Source: Pseudomonadota bacterium (lineage in GTDB: Bacteria; Pseudomonadota; Gammaproteobacteria; Xanthomonadales; SZUA-38). From it: DNA of 42,500 nucleotides. Under the pieces are notes generated by a model, which saw only the letters and a list, made by a program, of their open reading frames with translations, ran no database searches and was not told the origin of the DNA. The number at the start of each line of letters is the position of its first letter. Position 1 is the stretch's first letter. The position numbers were made by a program, and so were the translations under genes. The stretch is from contig JBCCCR010000041.1 of the NCBI GenBank assembly GCA_039033415.1, forward strand, positions 1 to 42,500. The letters run 5' to 3'. Shown piece after piece: positions 32,978 to 41,089 of this stretch.

Positions 32978-33172
32978 TTCTTTCTCCCTCGGGACGGATT
33001 TGACCGATAGGTACTGCCTGTCGACCGGGCGGAGCCTACCCTACTCTGGACGCTGCTGCCCAATTTGAAACGTTTCAGCCGCTCTGCGCCATAAAAGAAC
33101 TCGGTCTCCACTAGAAGGGCGACCCGTTGGAGTATCGGTTACGATATCCAATTATTTCCGATTAAGCAGCCG

Positions 33173-34291
33173 ATGAAAACCGCATTAATTACCGGCGTCA
33201 CCGGTCAAGACGGCTCTTACCTCGCCGAATTCCTGCTCGAGAAAGGCTACAAGGTCCACGGCATTAAGCGCCGGGCGTCGTCCTTTAACACCCAGCGCGT
33301 CGACCATATTTACCAGGACCCTCACGAGCCAGATCCTCGCTTTGTGCTGCACTACGGGGACCTGACCGATAGCTCCAACCTGACGCGAATTTTGCAGGAG
33401 ATCCGGCCGGACGAGGTTTATAACCTGGGCGCCCAGAGCCACGTGGCCGTGAGCTTCGAGGAACCGGAGTACACCGCGGACGTTGACGCGCTGGGCGCCT
33501 TGCGCCTGCTTGAGGCGATCCGCCTGCTGGGCATGGAGAAGACGACGCGCTACTACCAGGCGTCCACCTCCGAGCTCTACGGCCTGGTCCAGGAGGTGCC
33601 GCAGAAGGAGACCACGCCATTTCATCCCCGCAGCCCCTATGCTGTCGCCAAGCTGTACGCCTATTGGATCACGGTGAACTATCGCGAGGCCTACGGGATG
33701 TACGCGTGCAACGGCATTCTGTTCAACCACGAGTCTCCCCGTCGCGGCGAAACCTTCGTCACGCGGAAGATCACCCGGGGGCTCGCCAACATCGCCCAGG
33801 GGCTGCAGGACACCCTCTACATGGGCAACCTCGACGCGCTGCGCGACTGGGGCCACACCAAGGACTACGTTCGCATGCAGTGGATGATGCTGCAGCAGGA
33901 GACGGCCGAGGACTTCGTGATCGCTACCGGCGTCCAGATCTCGGTGCGACAGTTTATTGAGCTCGCCGCGCAGGAACTGGGCGTCAGACTTCGGTTCGAA
34001 GGTGAGGGTCTGGAAGAGGTGGGCTACGTTGATTCGGTCGAAGGGGATTCGGCGCCGGCGCTGAAGCCCGGCGATGCGATCGTCCGTGTCGATCCGCGCT
34101 ATTTCCGGCCCGCAGAGGTGGAGACCCTCCTCGGTGACCCGTCCAAAGCCCGCGAGCTGCTGGGCTGGGAGCCTGAGATCACCGTCGAGGAAATGTGCGC
34201 CGAAATGGTCGCCCACGATCTCGTGGACGCAAAGCGCCACGCCCTTCTGCGCGACCACGGGCTGGAGCTCCCCGTCAGGGTGGAGGCGTGA
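33173..34291 (+). CDS. gmd: GDP-mannose 4,6-dehydratase
   Basis: 372-residue extended SDR that converts GDP-D-mannose to GDP-4-keto-6-deoxy-D-mannose, using bound NADP. Diagnostic residues are the [11 protein letters not shown] dinucleotide loop (7-17), [17 protein letters not shown], the STSELYG catalytic block at 131-137 and Y156-x3-K160 (YAVAKLY), then [18 protein letters not shown]. Length and order fit Gmd closely. It ends GTGA into fcl, so the two proteins are coupled. Together with manA it provides the route to GDP-L-fucose and related deoxysugars. The start ATG lacks a strong ribosome-binding site. Confidence 0.97.
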   Translation: MKTALITGVTGQDGSYLAEFLLEKGYKVHGIKRRASSFNTQRVDHIYQDPHEPDPRFVLHYGDLTDSSNLTRILQEIRPDEVYNLGAQSHVAVSFEEPEYTADVDALGALRLLEAIRLLGMEKTTRYYQASTSELYGLVQEVPQKETTPFHPRSPYAVAKLYAYWITVNYREAYGMYACNGILFNHESPRRGETFVTRKITRGLANIAQGLQDTLYMGNLDALRDWGHTKDYVRMQWMMLQQETAEDFVIATGVQISVRQFIELAAQELGVRLRFEGEGLEEVGYVDSVEGDSAPALKPGDAIVRVDPRYFRPAEVETLLGDPSKARELLGWEPEITVEEMCAEMVAHDLVDAKRHALLRDHGLELPVRVEA

Positions 34292-35283
34292 GCGCCACCT
34301 CTCCGGAAACGACTCGCGACCGATCCGGAACCATTTATGTCGCCGGCCACCGCGGCATGGTTGGTTCCGCGATCGTGCGACAGCTTCAGTCGCTCGGATA
34401 CAACAATATCCTCAAGGCGAGCAGTGACGAGCTGGATCTTCGCGATACAGCTGCGGTGAACCGTTTTTTTGCTGCCAGCGATGTCGACCAGGTCTACCTC
34501 GCGGCGGCTAAGGTCGGCGGTATCCACGCCAACAACGAATACCCGGCGGACTTCATCTACGAAAATCTGATGATCGAGGCCAATGTCGTCAACGCCGCGC
34601 ACGAGGCCGGAGTGCATAAGCTCCTGCTGCTGGGTTCATCCTGCATCTATCCCAAGCACGCCGAGCAGCCGATGGCCGAGGACGCGCTGCTCACGGGCAC
34701 GCTCGAGCCCACTAATGAGCCTTACGCCATCGCCAAGATCGCGGGCATCAAGCTCTGCGAGAGCTACAACCGTCAACACGGACGGGACTACCGGAGCGTC
34801 ATGCCGACCAACCTCTACGGCTTGGGAGACAACTTCCACCCGGAAAACAGCCACGTCATTCCAGGGCTGATGCGCCGTATTCACGAAGCGAAAGAGGATG
34901 GGGCCGACGAGATTGTGATCTGGGGCAGCGGGAAGCCCATGCGCGAGTTCCTGCATGTGGACGATATGGCCGAGGCCAGCGTCTTTGTGATGGAGCTGGA
35001 CGACGCCACGTATCAGCAGCATACACAGCCGATGCTGTCTCACATCAACGTTGGCACGGGGGTGGACTGCACGATCCGTGAGCTGGCGGAGACGCTGTGT
35101 CGGGTAATCGGCTTCGAGGGTCGGCTCACCTTTGATACCAGCAAACCGGACGGCACACCGCGTAAGCTTCTGGACGTTTCGCGCCTCGCCGCACTGGGGT
35201 GGCGAGCTAACATTGAGCTGGAGCGCGGACTTCGTGACACCTATGAATGGTTCAAACAGCAGGGACACGCGATTCGCAGCTGA
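34288..35283 (+). CDS. fcl: GDP-L-fucose synthase
   Basis: 331-residue NADPH-dependent epimerase/reductase that turns the Gmd product into GDP-L-fucose. GHRGMVG at 20-26 is the cofactor loop, GSSCIYPK at 116-123 holds the catalytic serine/cysteine, and Y146-x3-K150 (YAIAK) is the SDR pair. [13 protein letters not shown] and [16 protein letters not shown] are family signatures. The GTG at 34288 is preceded by GGAGG at 34282-34286 and overlaps the gmd stop; the longer frame from 34195 lies inside gmd. The gene name wcaG is a synonym. It is the last gene of the polysaccharide locus. Confidence 0.96.
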   Translation: MSATSPETTRDRSGTIYVAGHRGMVGSAIVRQLQSLGYNNILKASSDELDLRDTAAVNRFFAASDVDQVYLAAAKVGGIHANNEYPADFIYENLMIEANVVNAAHEAGVHKLLLLGSSCIYPKHAEQPMAEDALLTGTLEPTNEPYAIAKIAGIKLCESYNRQHGRDYRSVMPTNLYGLGDNFHPENSHVIPGLMRRIHEAKEDGADEIVIWGSGKPMREFLHVDDMAEASVFVMELDDATYQQHTQPMLSHINVGTGVDCTIRELAETLCRVIGFEGRLTFDTSKPDGTPRKLLDVSRLAALGWRANIELERGLRDTYEWFKQQGHAIRS

Positions 35284-35440
35284 TTGCTCGGTGGGACACT
35301 TTCGTTGGTGGCGTGCGGCAAGCCCCGAGAAACCTCCGTCCGGTTTGCCGGCGGCGAGCACGAAGCATCCTGTCAACTGTCCAACATTTTTGTCGAATCC
35401 GTAGGCAAATGCTCGTCAGTCACATAAACATCAAGGTCTC

Positions 35441-35449
35441 TGCGATAAT
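35441..35449 (+). promoter_or_regulatory. Candidate extended -10 element
   Basis: TGCGATAAT, identical to the element at 19281, sits 27 bases before the PhoX start codon, giving a leader of roughly 20 bases. No good -35 is seen 17 bases upstream. The 193-base gap after fcl is otherwise featureless and would allow a separate transcript here. Confidence 0.4.
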
Positions 35450-35476
35450 ATCCGCGTTTTTATCGGCCACAGATCC

Positions 35477-36808
35477 ATGCTGAACAGACGAAATTTCCTC
35501 ATTGGCACCGGCGGCCTTGCGGCGGCCATGACCGCCGGCACCGGCAGCGCCGCTGACAATCTGCGCAGCGGTAGCGATATGGCGACCGGGCTGGACCTGC
35601 TCAAGGTGCCCGAAGGGTTTCGGTACCACACGCTGGGCTGGCGCAACGACCTGATGGCGGATGGACGCCCCACCCCCGGCAGGCACGACGGTATGGCGGT
35701 GATTTCAGCCGGCGACGATGCCCTGGTTCTGGTGAGAAACCACGAGATGGTAGGCGACTCTGGCGCCATCGGCCCGGCGGAACACTCTTATGACCCGGCG
35801 GCGACGGGCGGCACCACCACGCTGCGCGTCAAACCGACAGACGCCACGCTGTTGGACGACCGTGTCAGCCTGTCCGGCACGCTGACCAACTGCTGTGGCG
35901 GCCCTACTCCCTGGGGTACGTGGCTTAGCTGCGAGGAAGACTGCGTCGATCCAGGGCTCATCGTGCAGGGAAACACCGTCAAGCTGCAGCAAAAGCATGG
36001 CTTTGTATTTGAGGTGCCCGCCGAAGGCTTCTCGGACGCCAAGCCGATCAAGGACATGGGGCAGTTCTGCCACGAAGCGGTGGCGGTCGATCCGCAGAGC
36101 GGCGCCTGCTACCTCACCGAAGACCGCTACATCGCAGCGGGCTTTTACCGGTTTCTCCCCAACCGGCCCGAAGACCTGCACGCCGGAGGCCGGCTGCAAA
36201 TGATGCGCGTGGCGGGCCGGGAGCAGATGATTCGTGGCGTCCCCAATCGGGAGTACGACGTCGTCTGGGTGGACATTGAGGACCCGCAGCGCGGCCACGT
36301 CAATCCTTTCCACCAGGATCGCTCCGGCGTTATCAGCCAGGGGCTGCTTTCGGGCGGGACGGCGTTCAGTCGCCTGGAGGGCTGCTGGTTCGACGGCGGG
36401 AAGATCTACTTTTCTTCGACCAATGGCGGCGACTCGGGGCTCGGCCAGATTTTTGAGCACGACATCGAAAACCAAACGGTGCGAATGCTCTACGAGACGG
36501 CCGACAAGAGCATCCTGGAACACCCCGATAACCTGACCGTTTCGCCCAACGGTGCAGTTGTGATCTGCGAGGACGGGGGCCGCATGGGGCAAATGCTGCT
36601 AGGCCTGACGCGATCCGGTAAGCTCAAGCCAATCGCCCGCAACCAGGTGAATCTGAAGAGTGAGCGAAACGGCTTTGAGGGCAACTATATGGATTCGGAG
36701 TGGTGCGGGGCCTGTTTTTCACCCGACGGCAAATGGCTGTTTGCCAATATCCAGAAGCCCGGCATCACCGTCGCGATCACCGGGCCCTGGTCTGACTATC
36801 TCTCATGA
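35477..36808 (+). CDS. PhoX-like (DUF839) Tat-exported phosphatase family protein
   Basis: 443 residues with a twin-arginine signal (NRRNFLIGTGG at 3-13, cleavage near GSAADN). The mature chain has the DUF839/PhoX propeller features: LVLVRNHEMVGDSG, GGTTTLRV, NCCGGPTPWGTWLSCEED, HEAVAVDP, YLTEDRYIAAGFYRF and HPDNLTVSPNGAVVICEDGG. PhoX enzymes are calcium/iron phosphatases of the periplasm, active on phosphate esters; many paralogues are not characterised, so phosphatase activity is inferred. The next gene overlaps by four bases (ATGA). It begins the region beyond the glycan locus. Confidence 0.88.
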   Translation: MLNRRNFLIGTGGLAAAMTAGTGSAADNLRSGSDMATGLDLLKVPEGFRYHTLGWRNDLMADGRPTPGRHDGMAVISAGDDALVLVRNHEMVGDSGAIGPAEHSYDPAATGGTTTLRVKPTDATLLDDRVSLSGTLTNCCGGPTPWGTWLSCEEDCVDPGLIVQGNTVKLQQKHGFVFEVPAEGFSDAKPIKDMGQFCHEAVAVDPQSGACYLTEDRYIAAGFYRFLPNRPEDLHAGGRLQMMRVAGREQMIRGVPNREYDVVWVDIEDPQRGHVNPFHQDRSGVISQGLLSGGTAFSRLEGCWFDGGKIYFSSTNGGDSGLGQIFEHDIENQTVRMLYETADKSILEHPDNLTVSPNGAVVICEDGGRMGQMLLGLTRSGKLKPIARNQVNLKSERNGFEGNYMDSEWCGACFSPDGKWLFANIQKPGITVAITGPWSDYLS

Positions 36809-37191
36809 TTGAGCTGGTCCCGGTCACAGCCCTCTACGCCGGTGCGCTGGCAATTTTGGTGATTTACCTCTCGTTTCGGGTGGCCATGATGCGCCGCGCT
36901 GGTGGTATCGGCATTGGCGACGGCGGTAACTCGAGCTTGAGCAAGGCGATCCGGGTTCAGGGTAACGCGGTTGAGTACGTGCCGCTGGCGCTCGTACTGC
37001 TACTGCTGCTGGAGCTTAACGGCGCGCAGGCCGCGATGCTCCATGCACTTGGCGGAACGTTGGTGCTCGCTCGCGTCCTGCACGCGTGGGGTCTTAGCAG
37101 CTCCGCCGGCGTCAGTATTGGCCGGCTGTATGGCACCATGCTGACATGGATTGTCATTCTGAGTGCCGGCGTTCTGAATATCCTGCTTTAG
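36805..37191 (+). CDS. MAPEG family membrane protein
   Basis: 128-residue integral membrane protein with about four hydrophobic segments (6-27, 56-76, 78-95 and 108-127). RVQGNAVEYVPLALVLLLLLEL is the MAPEG signature (Nxx-EY-P), and a late R/H segment (RVLHAWGLS) is conserved as well. MAPEG proteins conjugate glutathione or process lipid-derived compounds, mostly by family inference in bacteria. It is translationally coupled to the PhoX gene. Confidence 0.87.
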   Translation: MIELVPVTALYAGALAILVIYLSFRVAMMRRAGGIGIGDGGNSSLSKAIRVQGNAVEYVPLALVLLLLLELNGAQAAMLHALGGTLVLARVLHAWGLSSSAGVSIGRLYGTMLTWIVILSAGVLNILL

Positions 37192-37224
37192 ACCTCTCTG
37201 TAACGGCCTGTCCGACCCGTCGAC

Positions 37225-38079
37225 CTAGACGTCAACGATAATTCGATTCCCACCGGCGTTGCGCGCCTTGTACATGGCGTTGCTCGCGTTCCCGATGGCA
37301 ACGTCCGGCGCCTGATCGGGTGCCACAGTCGCAATGCCGATGCTCAGCCTAACCGGGCGAGATGGGTTGTCCCTGAGTGAGGTCGCAACCCGGCCCAGCG
37401 CGGTAAGGGCCGCGTCGGCCTTCACGCCCCAGAGTCCAACCAGAAAGTCGTGATTGCCGTGGCTGGCAACCCAATCGGAACGACGGATAACCTTAACAAT
37501 CGTCTCCGACACGCTGCTGCTCAGCTCGTCAAGAGACTCCTGCGGATAGTGCGATGCCAGCTCTTCGATATTGTCGATAGCCACCATCGCCAGGCACAGT
37601 GGCCGGCCATCGCGCGCCGCGCGCAGAATGTCCTGGCCTAGCCTCCGCACCGCAGAGCGTTGATTGATCAAACCGGTGATGGGGTCGGTGGTCCGGTCCG
37701 ACTGGCGCTGCCGCCGGGCGTCTTCCAGCAGAACGGCACTGCGCTGCGTATGAGCCATGATGACGCCCACCTCGTCGCGCCCGTCGGTGGGCAGCTGCGG
37801 CAGCGTCTTCTTGCTGGCGTAACGCTCCAGCGCGTCGCGGGTATTCACGAGGGGCCGAACGACTGACTTGAACATTCCCAGCCAGGCGAGCACAGAAAGA
37901 ATCGCCCCCAGCAAGACAACCCCGGCTTCAAGACCCGCCGAGCCCAAGTCAAACAATGCGACGGTAAGGCCACTGAGAAGCAGCGGCGTCGCCCCAATAA
38001 TCGCAATCAGAAAGAGTTTTGCGCTGAAGCTCGCCGCGAGCGGCCCCCGATTCAGCGCACCGTAGAGTCCAGTCCCCAA
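37225..38079 (-). CDS. Degenerate GGDEF protein with intact inhibitory site
   Basis: 284 residues. Two transmembrane segments (about 21-43 and 50-70) are followed by a HAMP-like linker and a GGDEF domain starting at DPITGLINQRS (132-142). The active-site motif is GNHDF at 208-212, so the metal-binding third residue is His and the general acid is Asp; cyclase activity is improbable. SIGIAT near 246 is preserved. RRSD at 199-202 lies exactly five residues before the motif, the spacing of the RxxD inhibitory site that binds cyclic di-GMP. It may therefore be a membrane receptor for cyclic di-GMP rather than a producer. The upstream frame gives a plausible ATG start at 38079. Confidence 0.85.
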   Translation of the reverse strand: MGTGLYGALNRGPLAASFSAKLFLIAIIGATPLLLSGLTVALFDLGSAGLEAGVVLLGAILSVLAWLGMFKSVVRPLVNTRDALERYASKKTLPQLPTDGRDEVGVIMAHTQRSAVLLEDARRQRQSDRTTDPITGLINQRSAVRRLGQDILRAARDGRPLCLAMVAIDNIEELASHYPQESLDELSSSVSETIVKVIRRSDWVASHGNHDFLVGLWGVKADAALTALGRVATSLRDNPSRPVRLSIGIATVAPDQAPDVAIGNASNAMYKARNAGGNRIIVDV

Positions 38080-38152
38080 ACCGGTCCCTCAGCCTGCAAA
38101 ACGCCATTGTAAGCCATCGGCATCGGGCCCGCGCCGGCTTCAGGAAATCGAC

Positions 38153-38530
38153 TCAGTTTTCGGAGATGTCCTGGTAGAGCATGATGGCATTGTCGTCTGG
38201 GTCGAACAGCCCGAGGATCTTGACCATGCCGTCGATTACCTGCACTTCCCCGTCGAGCTTCACGCCTTTTTCCAGGAGGGCTGCTTGAGCCTTCTCGATA
38301 TCGGAGACGCCCCAGGTCGGCGTCGTTTCGCCTCGCTTCACCACCTCAACCTGACTCAAGCCTACGTTCACGCGCGCTACCGGCGACGCCAGCTCGCACC
38401 ACCCGAGCTCATCCATCTGGTAAATCAGCTGCAGCCCGAGCACGTCCTGGTACCAGGCGACCGAGCGGTTCAGATCGGAAACCGGGATGGACAGCGTCAG
38501 CCCGCCGTCGAACCCTAGTACGTCATCCAT
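38153..38530 (-). CDS. VOC (glyoxalase/bleomycin resistance-like) family protein
   Basis: 125 residues from the ATG at 38530, preceded by an AAGGAAAA ribosome-binding site. One beta-alpha-beta-beta-beta module is readable: LTLSIPVSDLNRSVAWYQDVLGLQ, ELGWCELASP, GVSDIEKAQAALLEKGVKL, and LFDPDDNAIMLYQD at the end. Members bind a metal in paired modules and catalyse varied small-molecule reactions. Typical metal ligands are not clearly recognisable, so the reaction is unknown. It is divergent from the HxlR-type gene, sharing a short control region. Confidence 0.88.
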   Translation of the reverse strand: MDDVLGFDGGLTLSIPVSDLNRSVAWYQDVLGLQLIYQMDELGWCELASPVARVNVGLSQVEVVKRGETTPTWGVSDIEKAQAALLEKGVKLDGEVQVIDGMVKILGLFDPDDNAIMLYQDISEN

Positions 38531-38549
38531 CACTTTTCCTTTTGCCTCA

Positions 38550-38594
38550 TTGAGTACTGTTTTTATACTTGATATATTTCTAGATCACAAGGGG
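38550..38594 (+). promoter_or_regulatory. Candidate promoter and ribosome-binding site
   Basis: TTGAGT at 38550-38555 and TATATT at 38573-38578 are exactly 17 bases apart, giving a start near 38585. AAGGGG at 38589-38594 is then a ribosome-binding site nine bases before a TTG at 38604. The region lies between the divergent VOC gene and the regulator, and an AGTA/TACT imperfect dyad (38553-38569) could be an operator. Confidence 0.5.
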
Positions 38595-38603
38595 TTTGAT
38601 GGC

Positions 38604-39161
38604 TTGCAGCTCTCACTGTTGATCAACCTGACACACCGCCGCTGGAACCTGCCGCTGCTGGCGCAGTTCCACGAGCGACCTGCCGTGAAGTTTGTCACGC
38701 TGGCCAACGCGCTTGGCTGCAGCCGCAGCGCGCTCAGCGTTAGCCTCCAATCGCTTCGCGATCTGGGTTTGGTTCAACGGAACGAAGGACACGGCCACCC
38801 CATGCGACCCGAGTACCTGCTGGCTCCGAGCGCTATGGACCTGGCGAAAACCTGCGCTGAAGTCCATCACACCCTGCACGCCTGGGAGCACCGTGAGCTT
38901 GGCTACCGCAAGTGGACCCTGCCGCTGGTCTTGGCGACCGGCTCGGAGGAGCGGCGATTTGCTGACCTCCGGCAGCGACTGTCACCCATTACGGCACGCG
39001 CGCTCGCTTTGAGCCTCAAGGATCTGGAGCGAGAGCATTGGCTGTCGCGGACGGTGCAGAACGATTACCCGCCTGAACCGCGCTACGCGCTGGGCCGCCC
39101 CGGCAGGACCCTCTATCGACTGGTGCGTGGCGGCAAGACCGCCGACCGGCGCAACAGTTAA
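38604..39161 (+). CDS. Tandem-duplicated HxlR-type transcription regulator
   Basis: 185 residues from a TTG start supported by AAGGGG upstream. Two HxlR-like winged-helix units are arranged head to tail. The first contains RRWNLPLLAQF, LGCSRSALSVSLQSLRDLGLVQRN and the wing PEYLL (about 11-75); the second contains RKWTLPLVLAT, SPITARALALSLKDLEREHWLSRT and PEPRYALG (about 101-175). HxlR proteins normally have one such unit and dimerise. The frame is open upstream to 38487, but that is inside the divergent VOC gene and precedes the promoter. The neighbour VOC gene is the natural target. The stop overlaps the convergent gene's stop. Confidence 0.8.
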   Translation: MQLSLLINLTHRRWNLPLLAQFHERPAVKFVTLANALGCSRSALSVSLQSLRDLGLVQRNEGHGHPMRPEYLLAPSAMDLAKTCAEVHHTLHAWEHRELGYRKWTLPLVLATGSEERRFADLRQRLSPITARALALSLKDLEREHWLSRTVQNDYPPEPRYALGRPGRTLYRLVRGGKTADRRNS

Positions 39162-40393
39162 CCGAAGCGGGCGTAATCCACGGGTTTGTGCTGATCGAGC
39201 ACCTGGGTGACATCCGGCATCGGATATTTCAATCCGGTTGCGCAGTTGAAGAGCACGACGTTGTCCTGCGACGAGACCTGCCCGGAGGTCAGCGCCTTTT
39301 CATACGCGGCATAAGTCGCCGCGCCCTCGGGGCACAGCAGTAGCCCTTCGCGAGCAGCCACCTGATCGCGACAGCGCATGATGTGGTCGTCATCTACCGC
39401 CATGGCAAACCCGCCACTTTCGTTGACAGCGCGGATGATCAGAAAGTCTCCGACCGCCACCGGCACCCGGATTCCGGCAGCGACCGTCTCAGCTCCCTCC
39501 CACACCGGCGCATGCTCCTCTCCGGCCTCCCACGCTTTGACGATGGGCGCACAGCCCGTGGACTGAACGGCCACCATGCGAGGCAGTTTGCCGCTAAGCC
39601 AGCCCATCGCCTTGAGCTCGGCAAAGGCTTTCCACATGCCGATCAGGCCGGTGCCGCCACCGGTGGGATAAAAGATCACGTCGGGCAGCGTCCAGTCGAG
39701 TTGCTCCGCCAGCTCCAGTCCCATCGTCTTTTTGCCCTCAATTCGGTAGGGCTCCTTGAGCGTTGAGATATCAAACCAGCCCACCGGCACTTTGCCCTCC
39801 CCGACGATACGCCCGCAGTCGTTGATCAGCCCGTTAACCAGCCAGGTATCGGCACCCTGCAGCGCTATCTCCTGCACGTTGATCGCCGGCGTATCGTCCG
39901 GGCAGAACACCGTGCTCTGCATGCCGGCACGGCTGGCGTAGGCAGCGAGCGCAGCGCCAGCGTTCCCGTTGGTCGGAATTGCCACCCGGATGACGCCGAG
40001 TTCCCGGGCCATGGCGATGGCCACGGCAAGCCCGCGCGCCTTAAATGATCCGGTGGGAAGTCGCCCTTCGTCTTTGACCCACAACTTGCCTTCACCTGTC
40101 GGTAGCCCAAGCCGTTCCCCGGCGAGCTCGATCATTGGTGTCATCACCTCACCGAGGGTTACAACGTTGGCACTGTCCTGCAGCGGCAGCAGATCGCGGT
40201 AGCGCCAGAAACCATTGCGGTCGGGCTGCCGAGTCAGGGTGTCCCGGTCCAGCGCAGCCCCCATGGCCTCGAGGTCGTAACGCACCAGCAGCGGTCGTCC
40301 TACCTCCGACAGCCCGTGAAGCTCGCCAGCCGGATAGTGTTGGCCAGTCATCGAGCACTCCAGGTGGGTCACAAAACAGCGATCTTGGGTCAT
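39158..40393 (-). CDS. Threonine synthase-like PLP enzyme
   Basis: 411 residues. The PLP lysine is K118 in PTGSFKARG, the phosphate-binding loop is TNGNAGAA (141-148), and the cofactor ring contacts follow in YPTGGGTGLIGMW. The overall order and length fit threonine synthase, which makes threonine from O-phosphohomoserine, but related fold-type II lyases use the same motifs. The N-terminus has a short Cys-containing segment (C6, C13). The ATG at 40393 is chosen because GAAGGAA lies about 10 bases upstream; the frame is open further, to 40450. It converges with the regulator gene, sharing a TTAA at 39158-39161 as both stops. Confidence 0.85.
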   Translation of the reverse strand: MTQDRCFVTHLECSMTGQHYPAGELHGLSEVGRPLLVRYDLEAMGAALDRDTLTRQPDRNGFWRYRDLLPLQDSANVVTLGEVMTPMIELAGERLGLPTGEGKLWVKDEGRLPTGSFKARGLAVAIAMARELGVIRVAIPTNGNAGAALAAYASRAGMQSTVFCPDDTPAINVQEIALQGADTWLVNGLINDCGRIVGEGKVPVGWFDISTLKEPYRIEGKKTMGLELAEQLDWTLPDVIFYPTGGGTGLIGMWKAFAELKAMGWLSGKLPRMVAVQSTGCAPIVKAWEAGEEHAPVWEGAETVAAGIRVPVAVGDFLIIRAVNESGGFAMAVDDDHIMRCRDQVAAREGLLLCPEGAATYAAYEKALTSGQVSSQDNVVLFNCATGLKYPMPDVTQVLDQHKPVDYARFG

Positions 40394-40504
40394 GGAAAAC
40401 CGGTTCCTTCTGTGAACAGCGTTCAGTCCTACGCTTCGCGTCATCGTCACGCGGCGGGTGATCTGATGCTAAGCTCTTGATAGTTATAGCCATCGGACGA
40501 CAGC

Positions 40505-40972
40505 ATGACGGCAGGCATCATCATAGCAGTGCTGGTCTTTGGTGCAGCCGCCACCGGCGGCCTGTTCAAACCCGGCACTTGGTACAACGCCCTCAACCGC
40601 CCCTCTTGGACGCCCCCGGACTGGGTTTTCCCGGTCGTGTGGACGCCGCTCTACGCCATGATCGGCTACGCCGGCTGGCTCGTCTGGCAAGAGCGCGAGT
40701 GGCTGGCAATCGGCATCTGGGGCGCCCAGCTGCTTTGTAACGGCCTCTGGTCTTACCTCTTTTTCGGTCGCAAACAGATGAGAGTTGCCTTTGTGGATCT
40801 GGCCGCCATGTGGACCATGATCTGGGCATTTGTGGCGGTCACGCTGCCCGAACAGCCTCTGGCTGCCCTGTTGTTTGTCCCCTACGGCATTTGGGTGTCA
40901 ATCGCGGGGGTGCTCAATCGGGAGATGATTCGGCTGAACCCCCGTGAGCCCGAGCTCGCTCTGCAGCGCTAG
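40505..40972 (+). CDS. tspO: TspO/MBR family membrane protein
   Basis: 155 residues and five hydrophobic helices (about 3-20, 44-62, 67-86, 94-115 and 121-140). PGTWYNALNRPSWTPP and VFPVVWTPLYAMIGYA form the family signature in the first loop and second helix, and the WxxxxN motif is represented by LLCNGLWSYLFFGRKQ. TspO binds porphyrins and is a stress-responsive membrane protein. The gene is divergent from the threonine synthase-like gene and converges with the SPINDLY-type gene. Confidence 0.93.
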   Translation: MTAGIIIAVLVFGAAATGGLFKPGTWYNALNRPSWTPPDWVFPVVWTPLYAMIGYAGWLVWQEREWLAIGIWGAQLLCNGLWSYLFFGRKQMRVAFVDLAAMWTMIWAFVAVTLPEQPLAALLFVPYGIWVSIAGVLNREMIRLNPREPELALQR

Positions 40973-41089
40973 CCCGTTGAGCTACCAGGGCGTCGGCGGG
41001 CAGGTCGCCAAGCTTTGAAATCGCCTCGACAGACTCGACAAAAGAAGGACGGTTAACCCGTAGACCGGATGGCAACACCCGAGGATCGC

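Noticed and set aside
33127..33155. TTGGAG/AATTAT as a gmd promoter
   Set aside because: The -10 hexamer is too far from consensus to support a call.
33185..34258. 357-residue open frame antisense to gmd
   Set aside because: Lies fully opposite a clear Gmd; no motif or start context; a typical GC-rich shadow frame.
34195..34287. Upstream extension of fcl
   Set aside because: Lies inside gmd; the GTG at 34288 has GGAGG and fits the family start.
35705..36592. 295-residue open frame antisense to the PhoX gene
   Set aside because: Opposite a gene with strong family motifs and no resemblance to any protein in its own translation.
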